Assembly: GCF_001425305.1 (NCBI RefSeq)
Contig: NZ_LMEE01000002.1
Coordinates: 568,191 to 632,190, forward strand
DNA from: Phenylobacterium sp. Root1290
Lineage (GTDB): Bacteria; Pseudomonadota; Alphaproteobacteria; Caulobacterales; Caulobacteraceae
Direction: 5' to 3'
DNA length: 64,000 nucleotides
Below are positions 1 to 7,882 of this stretch, in pieces. The notes under the pieces are model-generated. The model was not told the origin of the DNA and made no database searches. It was given only the letters and a program-made list of their open reading frames with translations. Numbering within the stretch: the stretch's first letter is position 1; each line of letters starts with the position of its first letter. Both the position numbers and the translations under genes were made by a program.

Positions 1-329
1 GTCAGGAACTTCAGCCCGTCGGCCTCGTGGTCCACCCGCGTGGCGATGAACGGTGCGTCCTCGACCGTGATCTTCATCTTCTCCACCGGCGTCACCAGGT
101 GGAAACCGTCCGGATCCTTGCGCAGCACGGTCGAGAACAGCCGCACCAGCGCCTCGCGCCCGATCGGCGATCCCTCATGGAACCAGGTCCCGTCCTTGCG
201 GATCACGATGTCGATCTCGCCGCAGTGGGCGGGGTTCCACAGGTGCACCGGCGGCAATCCGCGCCCGGGGGCCTGCTTGGCCGCGGCGATGACGCCCTCC
301 AGGCCGGGCTTCTTTGTCGTGTCTCCCAT
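1..329 (-). CDS. DUF1285 family protein (partial, C-terminus off the window)
   Basis: The first 109 residues are visible, reading leftwards from an ATG at 329 and running off the left edge. The stretch [20 protein letters not shown] followed by [12 protein letters not shown] and later [10 protein letters not shown] matches the conserved core I remember for DUF1285, a small cytosolic family of unknown biochemical role found widely in alphaproteobacteria. There is no signal peptide or membrane segment. Full-length members are roughly 170-190 aa, so about 70 residues are missing. The neighbour at 465 is divergent. The family call is confident; no function is implied by it. Confidence 0.82.
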   Translation of the reverse strand, partial: MGDTTKKPGLEGVIAAAKQAPGRGLPPVHLWNPAHCGEIDIVIRKDGTWFHEGSPIGREALVRLFSTVLRKDPDGFHLVTPVEKMKITVEDAPFIATRVDHEADGLKFL

Positions 330-464
330 GCGCTGAAGGTAAGGACGCCCGCGCGCCGCCTCAACGGCCTTCTTCACAGGTCGGCGCAGCGGCGAGGAAT
401 CCGGGTGTCGACAGGCCCCGCCCGCTCGCCCCAAAATGGCAGGGCCCGCCGAAGGACCTGCACC

Positions 465-860
465 ATGACCGACAGCTCCGAATCCCCGTCCCAGCAGATC
501 GACGCGCGCATCAATGACCTGGGCGACTGGCGGGGCGAGACCCTCGCCCACGTCCGCAGTCTGATCCACCAGGCGCTTCCAGAGGTGATCGAGGAGGTGA
601 AGTGGCGCGGCGTTCCGGTCTGGTCGCACGATGGGATCATCTGCACCGGCGAGACCTACAAGGCCTACGTCAAGCTCACCTTCGCCAAGGGCGCGGCCCT
701 CGACGACCCCGCCGGCCTCTTCAACGCCAGCCTCGACGGCAATGTCCGCCGCGCCATCGACATCCCGCAGGGCGCCGCCCTGGACGAGGCGGCCTTCAAG
801 GCCCTGGTCAGCGCCGCCGCGGCCCTGAACAGCGCCTCCAAGAAGCCCCGCAAGGGCTGA
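465..860 (+). CDS. DUF1801 domain protein
   Basis: A 131-aa cytosolic protein. The ATG at 465 is chosen over the upstream in-frame extension to 27, because that extension overlaps the DUF1285 gene on the other strand and has a shadow-like composition. The pattern [23 protein letters not shown] followed by [12 protein letters not shown] is the DUF1801 (YdhG-like) fold signature. Members resemble small beta-rich iron or ligand carriers but have no proven activity. It ends 14 bases before the AraC-type regulator start, so the two may be co-transcribed. Confidence 0.8.
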   Translation: MTDSSESPSQQIDARINDLGDWRGETLAHVRSLIHQALPEVIEEVKWRGVPVWSHDGIICTGETYKAYVKLTFAKGAALDDPAGLFNASLDGNVRRAIDIPQGAALDEAAFKALVSAAAALNSASKKPRKG

Positions 861-874
861 CGGCTGCGGCGGCG

Positions 875-1900
875 ATGCCCTTGACCGATCTCGACATGGC
901 GCTGCGCGGCGCCGTCACCGTTCTCGCCTTCCTGGTCGCGGCCCTCATGCTGCGCGACCATCGGGGGCGGCACAGCGCCCGACTGGCCGCGGCCTTCGCG
1001 CTGGGCGTCGCGGCCCACGCCTGGTGCGCCGCGCCGGGCTTTGCCGCGTCGACGGGCTGGCTTCATGCCGTGCTGCTGGCGCTCAGCGCCGGCAATGCGG
1101 TCGTGGGCTGGCTGGTGGCGGCTTCGCTGTTCCGCGCCACTTTCCGCCCTCGTCCCTGGCATGGCGCGATCTGGGGTCTCGTCGCCGCACTGGGCTTCGC
1201 CGCGGCCGCGCCAGGCCTGGTGGCGACGGCCACCGACGGCCTTCGCCTCTCCGTCACCGCGATCGTTCTCCTGCTCTCCGCAGGTGCGCTCACCGAAGTG
1301 TTCGCCAGCTGGCGCGATGACCTGAGCGACGCTCGGCGGCGGCTGCGCCTGATCGTCGTCGTCAGCCTGGCCGGCGCGACCATGCTGAACGCCGCGTTGT
1401 TCGCCGCCTTCGGCCCATCGTCCCGCGCCGACCTGGTCAGTCTCGCGACGATCGCCGCCGTGCTGGCCGGTTTGGGCGCCGTATCCTGGGGGCTGCTCAA
1501 TCTGCGGGCCGGCGACCTCTTCGACCGCCCGACGCCCCCCGAGCCCGCGGCCAGTCCCGAACGCGCGATGATCGAGCGTCTCGAACGCCTGATGACCGTC
1601 GAGCGCGCCTATCGCGAGGATCTCACCATCGGCCGCCTGGCCACGCGCATGGGGCTGCCCGAGCACCAGCTTCGCCGCCTGATCAACAACGGCCTGGGAC
1701 ATCGCAACTTCTCGACCTTCATCAACGGCTATCGGATCGCCGAGGCGCGGCAGGCCTTCGCCGATTCCAGCCAGGCCGAGGTTTCGATCCTGACCATTGC
1801 GCTCGACACCGGCTTCGCCTCGATCGGCCCGTTCAATCGCGCCTTCAAGGCCCAGACGGGGCTGACCCCCAGCGCCTACCGCAGGACGGCCCTCGCCTAG
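875..1900 (+). CDS. Membrane-anchored AraC-family transcriptional regulator
   Basis: A 341-aa protein with about six hydrophobic helices in the first 215 residues and a C-terminal AraC/XylS helix-turn-helix domain (about residues 235-340). Diagnostic pieces are [20 protein letters not shown] for the first HTH and [20 protein letters not shown] followed by GLTPSAYRR for the second. This layout is typical of regulators that sense at the membrane. The ATG at 875 is preferred; another in-frame ATG lies at 896. The larger in-frame ORF from 602 overlaps the DUF1801 gene and is rejected. Ligand and target are unknown; the hydrolase downstream is a possible target. Confidence 0.86.
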   Translation: MPLTDLDMALRGAVTVLAFLVAALMLRDHRGRHSARLAAAFALGVAAHAWCAAPGFAASTGWLHAVLLALSAGNAVVGWLVAASLFRATFRPRPWHGAIWGLVAALGFAAAAPGLVATATDGLRLSVTAIVLLLSAGALTEVFASWRDDLSDARRRLRLIVVVSLAGATMLNAALFAAFGPSSRADLVSLATIAAVLAGLGAVSWGLLNLRAGDLFDRPTPPEPAASPERAMIERLERLMTVERAYREDLTIGRLATRMGLPEHQLRRLINNGLGHRNFSTFINGYRIAEARQAFADSSQAEVSILTIALDTGFASIGPFNRAFKAQTGLTPSAYRRTALA

Positions 1901-1904
1901 CAGG

Positions 1905-1928
1905 CTGGCCGATTTCGAAAACGGCCAG
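1905..1928. other. Inverted repeat between AraC regulator and hydrolase
   Basis: CTGGCCG and CGGCCAG form seven-base arms separated by 10 bases, just after the regulator stop. There is no run of T after it, so it is either a weak stem-loop for the end of the upstream transcript or a binding site ahead of the hydrolase. The sequence alone cannot separate these. Confidence 0.35.
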
Positions 1929-1985
1929 ACGGGCCGGGCGGCGCGTGCGGACGTCGCCGCCGATCTGCTGTTCGAAGAGGCTCCC

Positions 1986-2906
1986 ATGACCATCAAAGCC
2001 GCCGCCCGCACCCTGTTGTGCGGGCTCCTGACCCTTGCGCTCCTGCCGTCCGCCGCGCTTGCGACCCGGCCACCGGCCGCGGCGCTGGACGCCGCCGGCG
2101 CGCCGCCGCTCTCGCAATATCGGGCGCGTGACGGGGCCGCCCTCGCCTACCGCGCCTATCCGGGCGGACGCCGGGTCGCGATCCTGCTCCACGGGTCGGC
2201 AGGACAGTCCCTGACCATGAATCCCCTCGCCAGGTCGCTGAACGCCGCCGGCGTCAGCGTCTATGTCCCGGACGTCCGCGGCCACGGCGCCTCGGGGCCG
2301 CGCGGCGACATCGCCTATGTCGGCCAATTGGACGACGACCTCGCCGACTTCGTCGCCGTCGTCCGGCGCCAGCGGCCGGACGCGGAAATCACCCTGGTCG
2401 GCTTCTCCGCCGGAGGGGCGTTCGCATTGCGCGCCGCGGGCGGCGCCAATGAGGCCCAGTTCGACCGGTTCATCCTGCTCGCCCCGGCGATCCCCTTCCC
2501 CTCGAAGATCGCGCGCAGCGGCGGCGGCTGGGCGCACATCGACGTGGTCAGGATCGTTCTCATCATGGGCCTGAACCGCCTGGGCCTTCACGGCTGGGAC
2601 GGGGCGGAGGTGGCGCGTTTCGACGTCCCGCCGCAGGTCGCCGGCCTGATGACGCCCGCCTACTCCTATCGCCTGGCGATGAACTACGCGGTCCGCGATC
2701 ATCGCGCGGCGCTGCGGAACGCCGATCGGCCGATGCTCGTGCTGGTCGGCGCCGAAGATCAGCAGTTCTACGCCGACCGCTACGGGCCCGAGTTCCAGGG
2801 CGCCAATCCCAAGGTCCGCGTCCAGCTCGTCCCCGGCCTGGACCATGTCGGCCTCGTGACCCGACCGAGCGGCCTGGCCGCCATCACCGCGGCCTTTACG
2901 CCGTGA
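1986..2906 (+). CDS. Exported alpha/beta hydrolase (lysophospholipase-like)
   Basis: A 306-aa protein with a signal peptide (residues 1-26, cleavage near ALA-TR), so probably periplasmic. The alpha/beta-hydrolase elements are in order: HGSAGQS oxyanion region (about 69), a DVRGHGAS turn (96), GFSAGG nucleophile elbow with Ser141, an acidic strand end in GAEDQQFYAD, and His in LDHVGL near the C-terminus. This resembles monoglyceride-lipase/lysophospholipase (PldB-like) enzymes; the substrate cannot be read. Its stop overlaps the converging GNAT gene by 11 bases. It may be controlled by the adjacent AraC regulator (inference from position only). Confidence 0.86.
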   Translation: MTIKAAARTLLCGLLTLALLPSAALATRPPAAALDAAGAPPLSQYRARDGAALAYRAYPGGRRVAILLHGSAGQSLTMNPLARSLNAAGVSVYVPDVRGHGASGPRGDIAYVGQLDDDLADFVAVVRRQRPDAEITLVGFSAGGAFALRAAGGANEAQFDRFILLAPAIPFPSKIARSGGGWAHIDVVRIVLIMGLNRLGLHGWDGAEVARFDVPPQVAGLMTPAYSYRLAMNYAVRDHRAALRNADRPMLVLVGAEDQQFYADRYGPEFQGANPKVRVQLVPGLDHVGLVTRPSGLAAITAAFTP

Positions 2907-3381
2907 CTGGCCCCGACAGCGCGTCGACGCCGCGCGCCAGCACCCGGCGCTGATCGACCGGACCCGGCATCCGCACGCCCTTGCAGGGCGCGGCGGAAAA
3001 TCCGAAGCGGCCGAAATAGGGTTCGTCCCCGACCAGCAGCACCGGATAGCCGGCGGCTTGTGCGGCGGCGCAGGCCCGCGCCACCAGCTCGCCGCCGGTG
3101 CCGAACTTGCGGCCCTGGGCGCGCACGGCCAGCGGGCCGAGGAACACTGCGGGCGTCCCGCCCACATGCACCTTCCACATCCGCACCGAGCCGACCAGCA
3201 GCCCCTGGTCCCAGGCGCAGAACGACATTTCAGGACGGAACTCGGCGAACTCGCGCACGCGCTCGGACGACTTCACGAAGCGGCCGGGACCGAAGGCATG
3301 GTCCAGCAGCGCCTCGATGGCGTCGGCGTCGGCGGGTTGTTCTTGGGTGTAGGAAAGGGCCGGGTCGGCGGGATCGATCAT
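2896..3381 (-). CDS. GNAT-family N-acetyltransferase
   Basis: A 161-aa cytosolic protein starting at ATG 3381 (MIDPADPALSYTQEQ). The acetyl-CoA-binding core reads LGPLAVRAQGRKFGTGGELV, the R/Q-x-x-G-x-G/A loop of GNAT motif A, preceded by a GSVRMWKV strand. The later GDEPYFGRFGFSAA resembles the YhbS-type GNATs. The longer ORF to 3591 adds a low-quality arginine-rich N-terminus and is rejected. It converges with and slightly overlaps the exported hydrolase. The acceptor substrate is unknown. Confidence 0.85.
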   Translation of the reverse strand: MIDPADPALSYTQEQPADADAIEALLDHAFGPGRFVKSSERVREFAEFRPEMSFCAWDQGLLVGSVRMWKVHVGGTPAVFLGPLAVRAQGRKFGTGGELVARACAAAQAAGYPVLLVGDEPYFGRFGFSAAPCKGVRMPGPVDQRRVLARGVDALSGPVTA

Positions 3382-3621
3382 GAACGTCTTTGCGGATGAC
3401 GGGGACGACGGGGTCCGCCGCCAACGCGCATCGGCGCCGGCGTGCGGGGCTCTAACTGGCGCGGCGGGCGCGCCCGGTTCGTCGCTGGCGTCGCATGGAC
3501 GTCTTCCAGATCGTTCACAGGAAGCGCGGCGCATAAGGCCATGACAGCCCCGCGTCAATCGCGCGTTGCGGCGCAGGTCTTCGCGGGCCAAGTTGCGCAG
3601 CCTTCAAGTTCCCGAGTCCGC

Positions 3622-4875
3622 ATGTCCGATCACGCCGCCGACCAGCCGACCACCGCGCGCGAACTGCTCGCCCACCGCGACTACATGCTGTTCTGGTCGA
3701 CGCGCGTCGCCTCGACCCTGGGCGTGCAGATCCAGAGCGTCGCGCTCGGCTGGCAGGTCTACGCCGTGGCGCGCCAGACCCACAGCGTCGCCCAGTCGGC
3801 CTTCTATGTCGGCATGATCGGGCTGGTGACCTTCATCCCGGTGCTGCTGCTGGCGCTGTGGGCCGGCGAGGCCGCCGACCGCTACGACCGCAAGCGCATC
3901 CTCCAGCTCTGCTACGCGGGCGAGATCGCCTCCGTGCTGCTGCTGCTGGCCGCCACCCTGTTCGGCTTCGCGACCATCCCGCTGCTGCTGGGCGTGGCCG
4001 TGCTGTTCGGAGCCAGCCGCGCCTTCATGGGCCCGGCCGGCACCGCCATGGGGCCGATGCTGGTGCCGCGCAGCCTGCTGCCGCGGGCCATCGCCTGGAA
4101 CTCGCTGGCCTGGCAGGGCGGTTCGATCATCGGCCCGGCGCTCGGCGGGGCGCTGGTCTCGATCTCGCCTGCCGCCGCCTACGGCTCGACCTCGGCGCTC
4201 TATCTGATCGCGGTTCTCACGGTGTCGCTGATCGCCATGAACACCAAGCCGGTCACCCAGCCCGGCTCGCGCTGGACGCTGATCAAGGAAGGCCTCGGCT
4301 ACGTCTGGCACAACAAGATCGTCTTTGGCGCGATCTCGCTCGACCTGTTCGCGGTGCTGCTGGGCGGCGCGACCGCCCTGCTGCCGGTCTACGCCCGCGA
4401 CATCCTGCACGTCGGCCCTGAGGGCTTCGGCATGCTGCGGGCCGGCCCGGCCATCGGCGCCACCCTGGTCGCCATCTGGCTGGCGGCCAATCCGATCCGC
4501 TCCAACGCGGGCCCGATCATGTTCGTCGGCGTGGCGATCTTCGCCCTGGCCACCATCGTCTTCGGCCTGTCCGAGATCTTCTGGCTGTCGGTCGTCGCCC
4601 TGGCCGTGCTCGGGGCCGCCGACATGCTCAGCGTCTATGTCCGCCAGACCCTGGTGCAGATCGTCACACCCGACCAGATGCGCGGCCGTGTGGCGGCGGT
4701 GTCGTCGTTGTTCATCGGCGCGTCGAACGAATTGGGCGAGTTCCGCACCGGCGTCGCCGCCCGCTTCATGGGCGCTGTCGGGGCCGCCGTCTCGGGCGGC
4801 GTGGCGGCTTTGATCGTCACCGGCGTCTGGGCGAAACTGTTTCCCGCCTTGCGCAAGGCCGACCGGCTCGAATAA
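3622..4875 (+). CDS. MFS exporter, DHA3/EntS-like
   Basis: A 417-aa inner-membrane protein with about 12 hydrophobic helices and no signal peptide. The N-terminal LLAHRDYMLFWSTRVASTLG and the loop AGEAADRYDRKRIL (the MFS motif between TM2 and TM3) place it with DHA3-type antiporters such as the enterobactin exporter EntS. The ATG at 3622 precedes MSDHAADQ; the in-frame extension to 3442 is arginine-rich and intergenic in character. The 240 bases upstream hold nothing else recognisable. The substrate cannot be predicted; with the SDR downstream it looks like a stand-alone efflux gene. Confidence 0.88.
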   Translation: MSDHAADQPTTARELLAHRDYMLFWSTRVASTLGVQIQSVALGWQVYAVARQTHSVAQSAFYVGMIGLVTFIPVLLLALWAGEAADRYDRKRILQLCYAGEIASVLLLLAATLFGFATIPLLLGVAVLFGASRAFMGPAGTAMGPMLVPRSLLPRAIAWNSLAWQGGSIIGPALGGALVSISPAAAYGSTSALYLIAVLTVSLIAMNTKPVTQPGSRWTLIKEGLGYVWHNKIVFGAISLDLFAVLLGGATALLPVYARDILHVGPEGFGMLRAGPAIGATLVAIWLAANPIRSNAGPIMFVGVAIFALATIVFGLSEIFWLSVVALAVLGAADMLSVYVRQTLVQIVTPDQMRGRVAAVSSLFIGASNELGEFRTGVAARFMGAVGAAVSGGVAALIVTGVWAKLFPALRKADRLE

Positions 4876-4907
4876 CAAACACGGTATTCTTTTAGGGAGA
4901 TAATTGG

Positions 4908-5837
4908 ATGGGTGCTCTTTCAGGCAAAGTCGTCCTGGTCACTGGCGGCGGTAACGGCATTGGGCGCGATTGCGCGCTGATCGCGGCTCAGGAAGGCGCG
5001 AAGGTCGTGGTCAACGACCTCGGCGGCGGTCTTGGCGGCGGCGACGAAGGCTCGGCTGGTCCGGCCGAACAGGTGGCGGCCGAGATCCGCGCCGCGGGCG
5101 GCGAGGCGGTCTCCAACTCGGACAGCGTCACCGACCTCGACGCCGTCTACGGCATGGTCGAGCAGGCCAAGAAGGAATTCGGCGGTCTGCACGCCGTGAT
5201 CAACCCGGCCGGCATCCTGCGTGACGTGATGTTCCACAAGATGACCGAAGCCGAGTGGGACGCGGTCATCGCCGTCCACATGCGCGGCTCGTTCAACGTC
5301 GCCCGCGCCACCATCGAGCTGTTCCGCGAACAGAACGACGGCGCCTACATGTTCTTCACCTCGACCTCGGGTCTGCTGGGCAACATCGGCCAAGCCAACT
5401 ACGGCGCGGCCAAGATGGGCATCGCCGGCCTGTCGCGGATCATCGCCATGGAAGGCGCGCGCAACAACGTGCGCTCCAACTGCCTGGCGCCCGTCGCCTG
5501 GACCCGCATGACCCAGTCGGTGCCGGTGAAGGACGAAGCCGCCGCCGCCCGCCGGGCCGTGATGGCCGAGAAGATCCGCGCCGACCAACCGGCCCGCTTC
5601 TCCGTCGCCATGATCACCCCGGCCGCGGCCAGCGTCTCGGGCCAGGTGTTCGGCGCCTCGGGCGAGAACATCATCCTCTACAGCCAGCCGCGTCCGATCG
5701 AGACCGTGACCAAGGAAGAAGGCTGGACGGTCGAGACCATCCTGTCGGAAGCCGTGCCGAAGATGGAACCGAAGTTCACCCCGCTCTCGCGCCCGCCGCT
5801 GGCGAGCCAGGGCGCCGCTCCGGCCAAGGCCGGCTGA
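4908..5837 (+). CDS. SDR dehydrogenase, MFE-2-like 3-hydroxyacyl-CoA dehydrogenase type
   Basis: A 309-aa short-chain dehydrogenase with TGGGNGIG (12-19) for nucleotide binding and the catalytic set Ser (TSTSG, about 154), Tyr165 and Lys169 (YGAAK). Its length and the segment VVVNDLGGGLGG match the dehydrogenase domain of peroxisomal multifunctional enzyme type 2, which oxidises 3-hydroxyacyl-CoA. The usual NNAG structural motif reads NPAG here (99-102). A good ribosome site (AGGGAG) lies 10 bases before the ATG, and a strong terminator follows at 5864, so it is probably monocistronic. A fatty-acid or steroid substrate is an inference from the family. Confidence 0.88.
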   Translation: MGALSGKVVLVTGGGNGIGRDCALIAAQEGAKVVVNDLGGGLGGGDEGSAGPAEQVAAEIRAAGGEAVSNSDSVTDLDAVYGMVEQAKKEFGGLHAVINPAGILRDVMFHKMTEAEWDAVIAVHMRGSFNVARATIELFREQNDGAYMFFTSTSGLLGNIGQANYGAAKMGIAGLSRIIAMEGARNNVRSNCLAPVAWTRMTQSVPVKDEAAAARRAVMAEKIRADQPARFSVAMITPAAASVSGQVFGASGENIILYSQPRPIETVTKEEGWTVETILSEAVPKMEPKFTPLSRPPLASQGAAPAKAG

Positions 5838-5863
5838 TCGGCCCCATAGGCTAGGACTTCAAG

Positions 5864-5894
5864 GCGGCGGCTCCTTTCAGGGGCCGCCGCTTTT
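5864..5894 (+). terminator. Rho-independent terminator after the SDR gene
   Basis: An 11-bp stem (GCGGCGGCTCC with GGGGCCGCCGC, one G-T wobble) and a 5-base loop, followed by TTTT. It sits 26 bases after the SDR stop codon. Confidence 0.85.
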
Positions 5895-5981
5895 CTTTGC
5901 GCGCTCGCAATCGCTTACGCTGCAAGGGTTGCTGGCCCGAAACTTGCTTAACGCCAGGCGTCCCTTCGACAGGAGCGCCCC

Positions 5982-6275
5982 ATGTCCGTCAGCAGCGCCG
6001 GCCCCGCCGGCTGGTACGCCCAGCCGCAGTTCACCTCCCCTGCCGGCAAGGCCAAGGAGAGCGAGCAATCGGCCAGCAAGCTGCGCATCGAGGAGCCGGC
6101 CAAGCCCGACCGGACGATGACGCCGGAGGAAGAGGAGAAGCTGAAGAAGACCCTCGCAGGCATGGCCGCGGGCGACTTCCAGAAGATCCTCCAGGAGGAC
6201 GCCCAGCGCGCGGCCGACAAGCGCGCCGCTGAAGGCCGCGATCCGGCCGGCGCGATCCTCGACATCCGCGCCTAG
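5982..6275 (+). CDS. Small hydrophilic protein of unknown function
   Basis: A 97-aa protein with a clear ribosome site (AGGAG, 8 bases before the ATG). It has no signal peptide or membrane helix. Residues 1-45 are Ser/Pro/Ala-rich and probably disordered; residues 46-88 (MTPEEEEKLKKTLAGM onward) form a charged helix; it ends ILDIRA. I do not recognise a family. It overlaps the converging GNAT gene by 4 bases. A second small acidic-helical protein at 6943, ending IIDISV, lies on the other side of that GNAT gene. The two could be diverged relatives, but similarity is weak. Confidence 0.72.
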   Translation: MSVSSAGPAGWYAQPQFTSPAGKAKESEQSASKLRIEEPAKPDRTMTPEEEEKLKKTLAGMAAGDFQKILQEDAQRAADKRAAEGRDPAGAILDIRA

Positions 6276-6874
6276 AGGCGGTGGGTCCGCACCCACTCCT
6301 CGCGGGTCAGCTCCCAGTACAGCGAGCGTCGCGTGGTCCCGTCAGGCCGCACGCTTTCCACCTCGCCCATCCGCCGAAACCCCGCCGCATCGATCGAGGC
6401 GGCCGAGCGCACATTGTCCAGCGCCGCGGTCAGCGCGATCAGCCGCACGCCCAGATGCTCGAACATGAAGGCGATCGAGCGGGCCACGCCCGCCTTGCCG
6501 CTGTGTGAGTTCTGCAGGTCCGCGCGCCGTGCGCCGGCGATCTCCGCCGCCGACCGATCGGGCCAGACGGTGAACCGTGAATAGCCCGCCACCTCGCCGG
6601 CCTCGTCCACCGATACGCTCAGGATGCACTCGCCCTTCTGGCGCAGCGCCTCGCTCGCTTCGACCCAGCGGCCGACATTGGTCTCGTTGATCGGCCGCGG
6701 CAGGTCATAGATCGGGTCCGACACCTTGGGGTCGGCCAGCAACGCCGTCAGCCCCGCGACATGCTCGGGGCCGGCGATGATCATCGCCTCGCCGCCCGCC
6801 CCGCGAACCGCCGCGCGGATCGCCGCGTCTTCTTCCGGGCTCACCTGCAGCACCGTCTTGGGTGGCGCGCTCAT
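6272..6874 (-). CDS. GNAT-family N-acetyltransferase
   Basis: A 200-aa protein starting at ATG 6874, with a strong ribosome site (GGAGGAA) directly upstream. The acetyltransferase core is degenerate but readable: a central strand GECILSVSVDEAGEVAGYSRF, then NSHSGKAGVARSIAF at the acetyl-CoA loop, and ALDNVRSAASIDAAGFRRMG, the C-terminal motif in which the new position of a colliding product is sensed. The longer reading to 7033 overlaps the divergent gene at 6943 and has no support. The substrate is unknown. It sits between the two small hydrophilic protein genes, converging with one and divergent from the other. Confidence 0.8.
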   Translation of the reverse strand: MSAPPKTVLQVSPEEDAAIRAAVRGAGGEAMIIAGPEHVAGLTALLADPKVSDPIYDLPRPINETNVGRWVEASEALRQKGECILSVSVDEAGEVAGYSRFTVWPDRSAAEIAGARRADLQNSHSGKAGVARSIAFMFEHLGVRLIALTAALDNVRSAASIDAAGFRRMGEVESVRPDGTTRRSLYWELTREEWVRTHRL

Positions 6875-6942
6875 GGCTGTTCCTCCGCTCCGCCGGTTGG
6901 CCCGGCCTTTGCTCAAGCCTAGCGCAGTCAAGGAGCCTTCGC

Positions 6943-7341
6943 ATGCAAGTCGGCAGTTCAAGCCTCGCCAACAGCCTTTTCTCCACCGATACGCTGAGCA
7001 AGATCGGCCAGCTCGGCAAAACCGACTCGGCAAAACCCTCCGCCGCCGCCGAAGCCGCGCGCAAGGCCGAGCTCGCCCAGTCCACCCAGCGCGCCGTGCT
7101 CGACGAGATCCGCGAGAAGGGCATCTACGCCTGGGCCCAGGAGCAGAAGCTCGAGAAGCTCAAGGAAAAGATCGAGGCCGAGGTCAAATCCGCCAACCCC
7201 GACGCAGATGCCGCGACCGTCGACAACGAAGTCGCCCGCCTCGTGAAGGAGGCGATGGAACAGGCCCTGAAGACCGAGGCCGCCGAGTCCGCCAAGCGCG
7301 GCGAACCCGCCAAGCCGATGATCATCGACATCTCGGTCTAG
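6943..7341 (+). CDS. Small coiled-coil protein of unknown function
   Basis: A 132-aa protein from ATG 6943 with AAGGAG 7 bases upstream; divergent from the GNAT gene with only 68 bases between starts. It has a Ser/Ala-rich head (1-40), then a long charged helix (about 50-115) with heptad-like spacing (QEQKLEKLKEKIEAEVK), and a short hydrophobic tail IIDISV. There is no signal peptide, membrane segment or recognised domain. The composition is in line with its neighbours, so there is no hint of transfer. No function can be assigned. Confidence 0.72.
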   Translation: MQVGSSSLANSLFSTDTLSKIGQLGKTDSAKPSAAAEAARKAELAQSTQRAVLDEIREKGIYAWAQEQKLEKLKEKIEAEVKSANPDADAATVDNEVARLVKEAMEQALKTEAAESAKRGEPAKPMIIDISV

Positions 7342-7352
7342 GATCGACGCAG

Positions 7353-7790
7353 TCAGGCCGTCTCGCGCGGCCCCACCGGGCTGGGCTGGTTCTCGGTCCG
7401 CCAGCGGATCTCGTCCTGCGTGCCGGGCAGCGGCGGGCGGTAGCCCTGGATCGACCACAGCTCATAGGACGTCTCGTCGATGTGGTACTCCCAGTTGAGG
7501 CCGCGGTCGCGGACGTAGGGCGCCAGCGCCTCGTCGGCCATCTGGATGAACCTCGTCCTGATCTCGGCCGTCGGCATGGTCCGGGCGATGTGGTCGATCC
7601 AGATACGCACGAAATTGTCGACGCTCTCGCCGCCGATGAAGAACGAGTCGGCGGCGACTTCCTGGAACACCACCCCGACATAGAACTTCGGCAGGCCGCG
7701 GGCGTAGAGCGCGGTGATCGCCTCCGACAGACCCTTCTTGTCCTCCAGGCTGAACGCCCCGACCGGGTGATAGATCTTCCAAAGCGGCAT
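7353..7790 (-). CDS. Tautomerase-superfamily protein (Tautomerase_3-like)
   Basis: A 145-aa protein whose mature N-terminus would expose Pro2 (MPLWKIYHP), the general base of the 4-oxalocrotonate tautomerase superfamily. Its length is double that of the minimal 60-aa subunit, matching cis-CaaD-like or Tautomerase_3 members; GLPKFYVGVVFQEV fits the second beta strand of the first half. Arginines available for carboxylate binding follow (RIWIDHIAR). The gene is divergent from a TetR regulator, with a large palindrome between them, so it is the obvious candidate target. Substrate unknown. Confidence 0.78.
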   Translation of the reverse strand: MPLWKIYHPVGAFSLEDKKGLSEAITALYARGLPKFYVGVVFQEVAADSFFIGGESVDNFVRIWIDHIARTMPTAEIRTRFIQMADEALAPYVRDRGLNWEYHIDETSYELWSIQGYRPPLPGTQDEIRWRTENQPSPVGPRETA

Positions 7791-7824
7791 GGATCGGCTC
7801 CTTGGGCGGCTTCAGCGCCGCCTT

Positions 7825-7857
7825 GACTTCAATAATGATGATCATCATCATTGAGTC
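7825..7857. promoter_or_regulatory. Palindromic operator between tautomerase and TetR genes
   Basis: A perfect 14-base palindrome (ATGATGATCATCAT, 7835-7848) is flanked by an imperfect extension (GACTTCAAT on the left, CATTGAGTC on the right). It sits 35 bases before the TetR start and 45 bases before the tautomerase start. This is the size and position expected for a TetR dimer operator controlling both genes. Confidence 0.65.
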
Positions 7858-7882
7858 CATAGGGTCGTCAAGAGGCAAGCCG

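Noticed and set aside
27..464. In-frame upstream extension of the DUF1801 gene
   Set aside because: It overlaps the DUF1285 gene on the other strand, and its amino-acid content is arginine/histidine-rich, as expected for an antisense shadow. The family N-terminus begins at 465.
665..2011. Long minus-strand open frame (448 codons) opposite the AraC regulator
   Set aside because: It is antisense to two well-supported genes, is rich in Gly, Arg and Ala with no domain, and has no ribosome site. High GC makes such frames common here.
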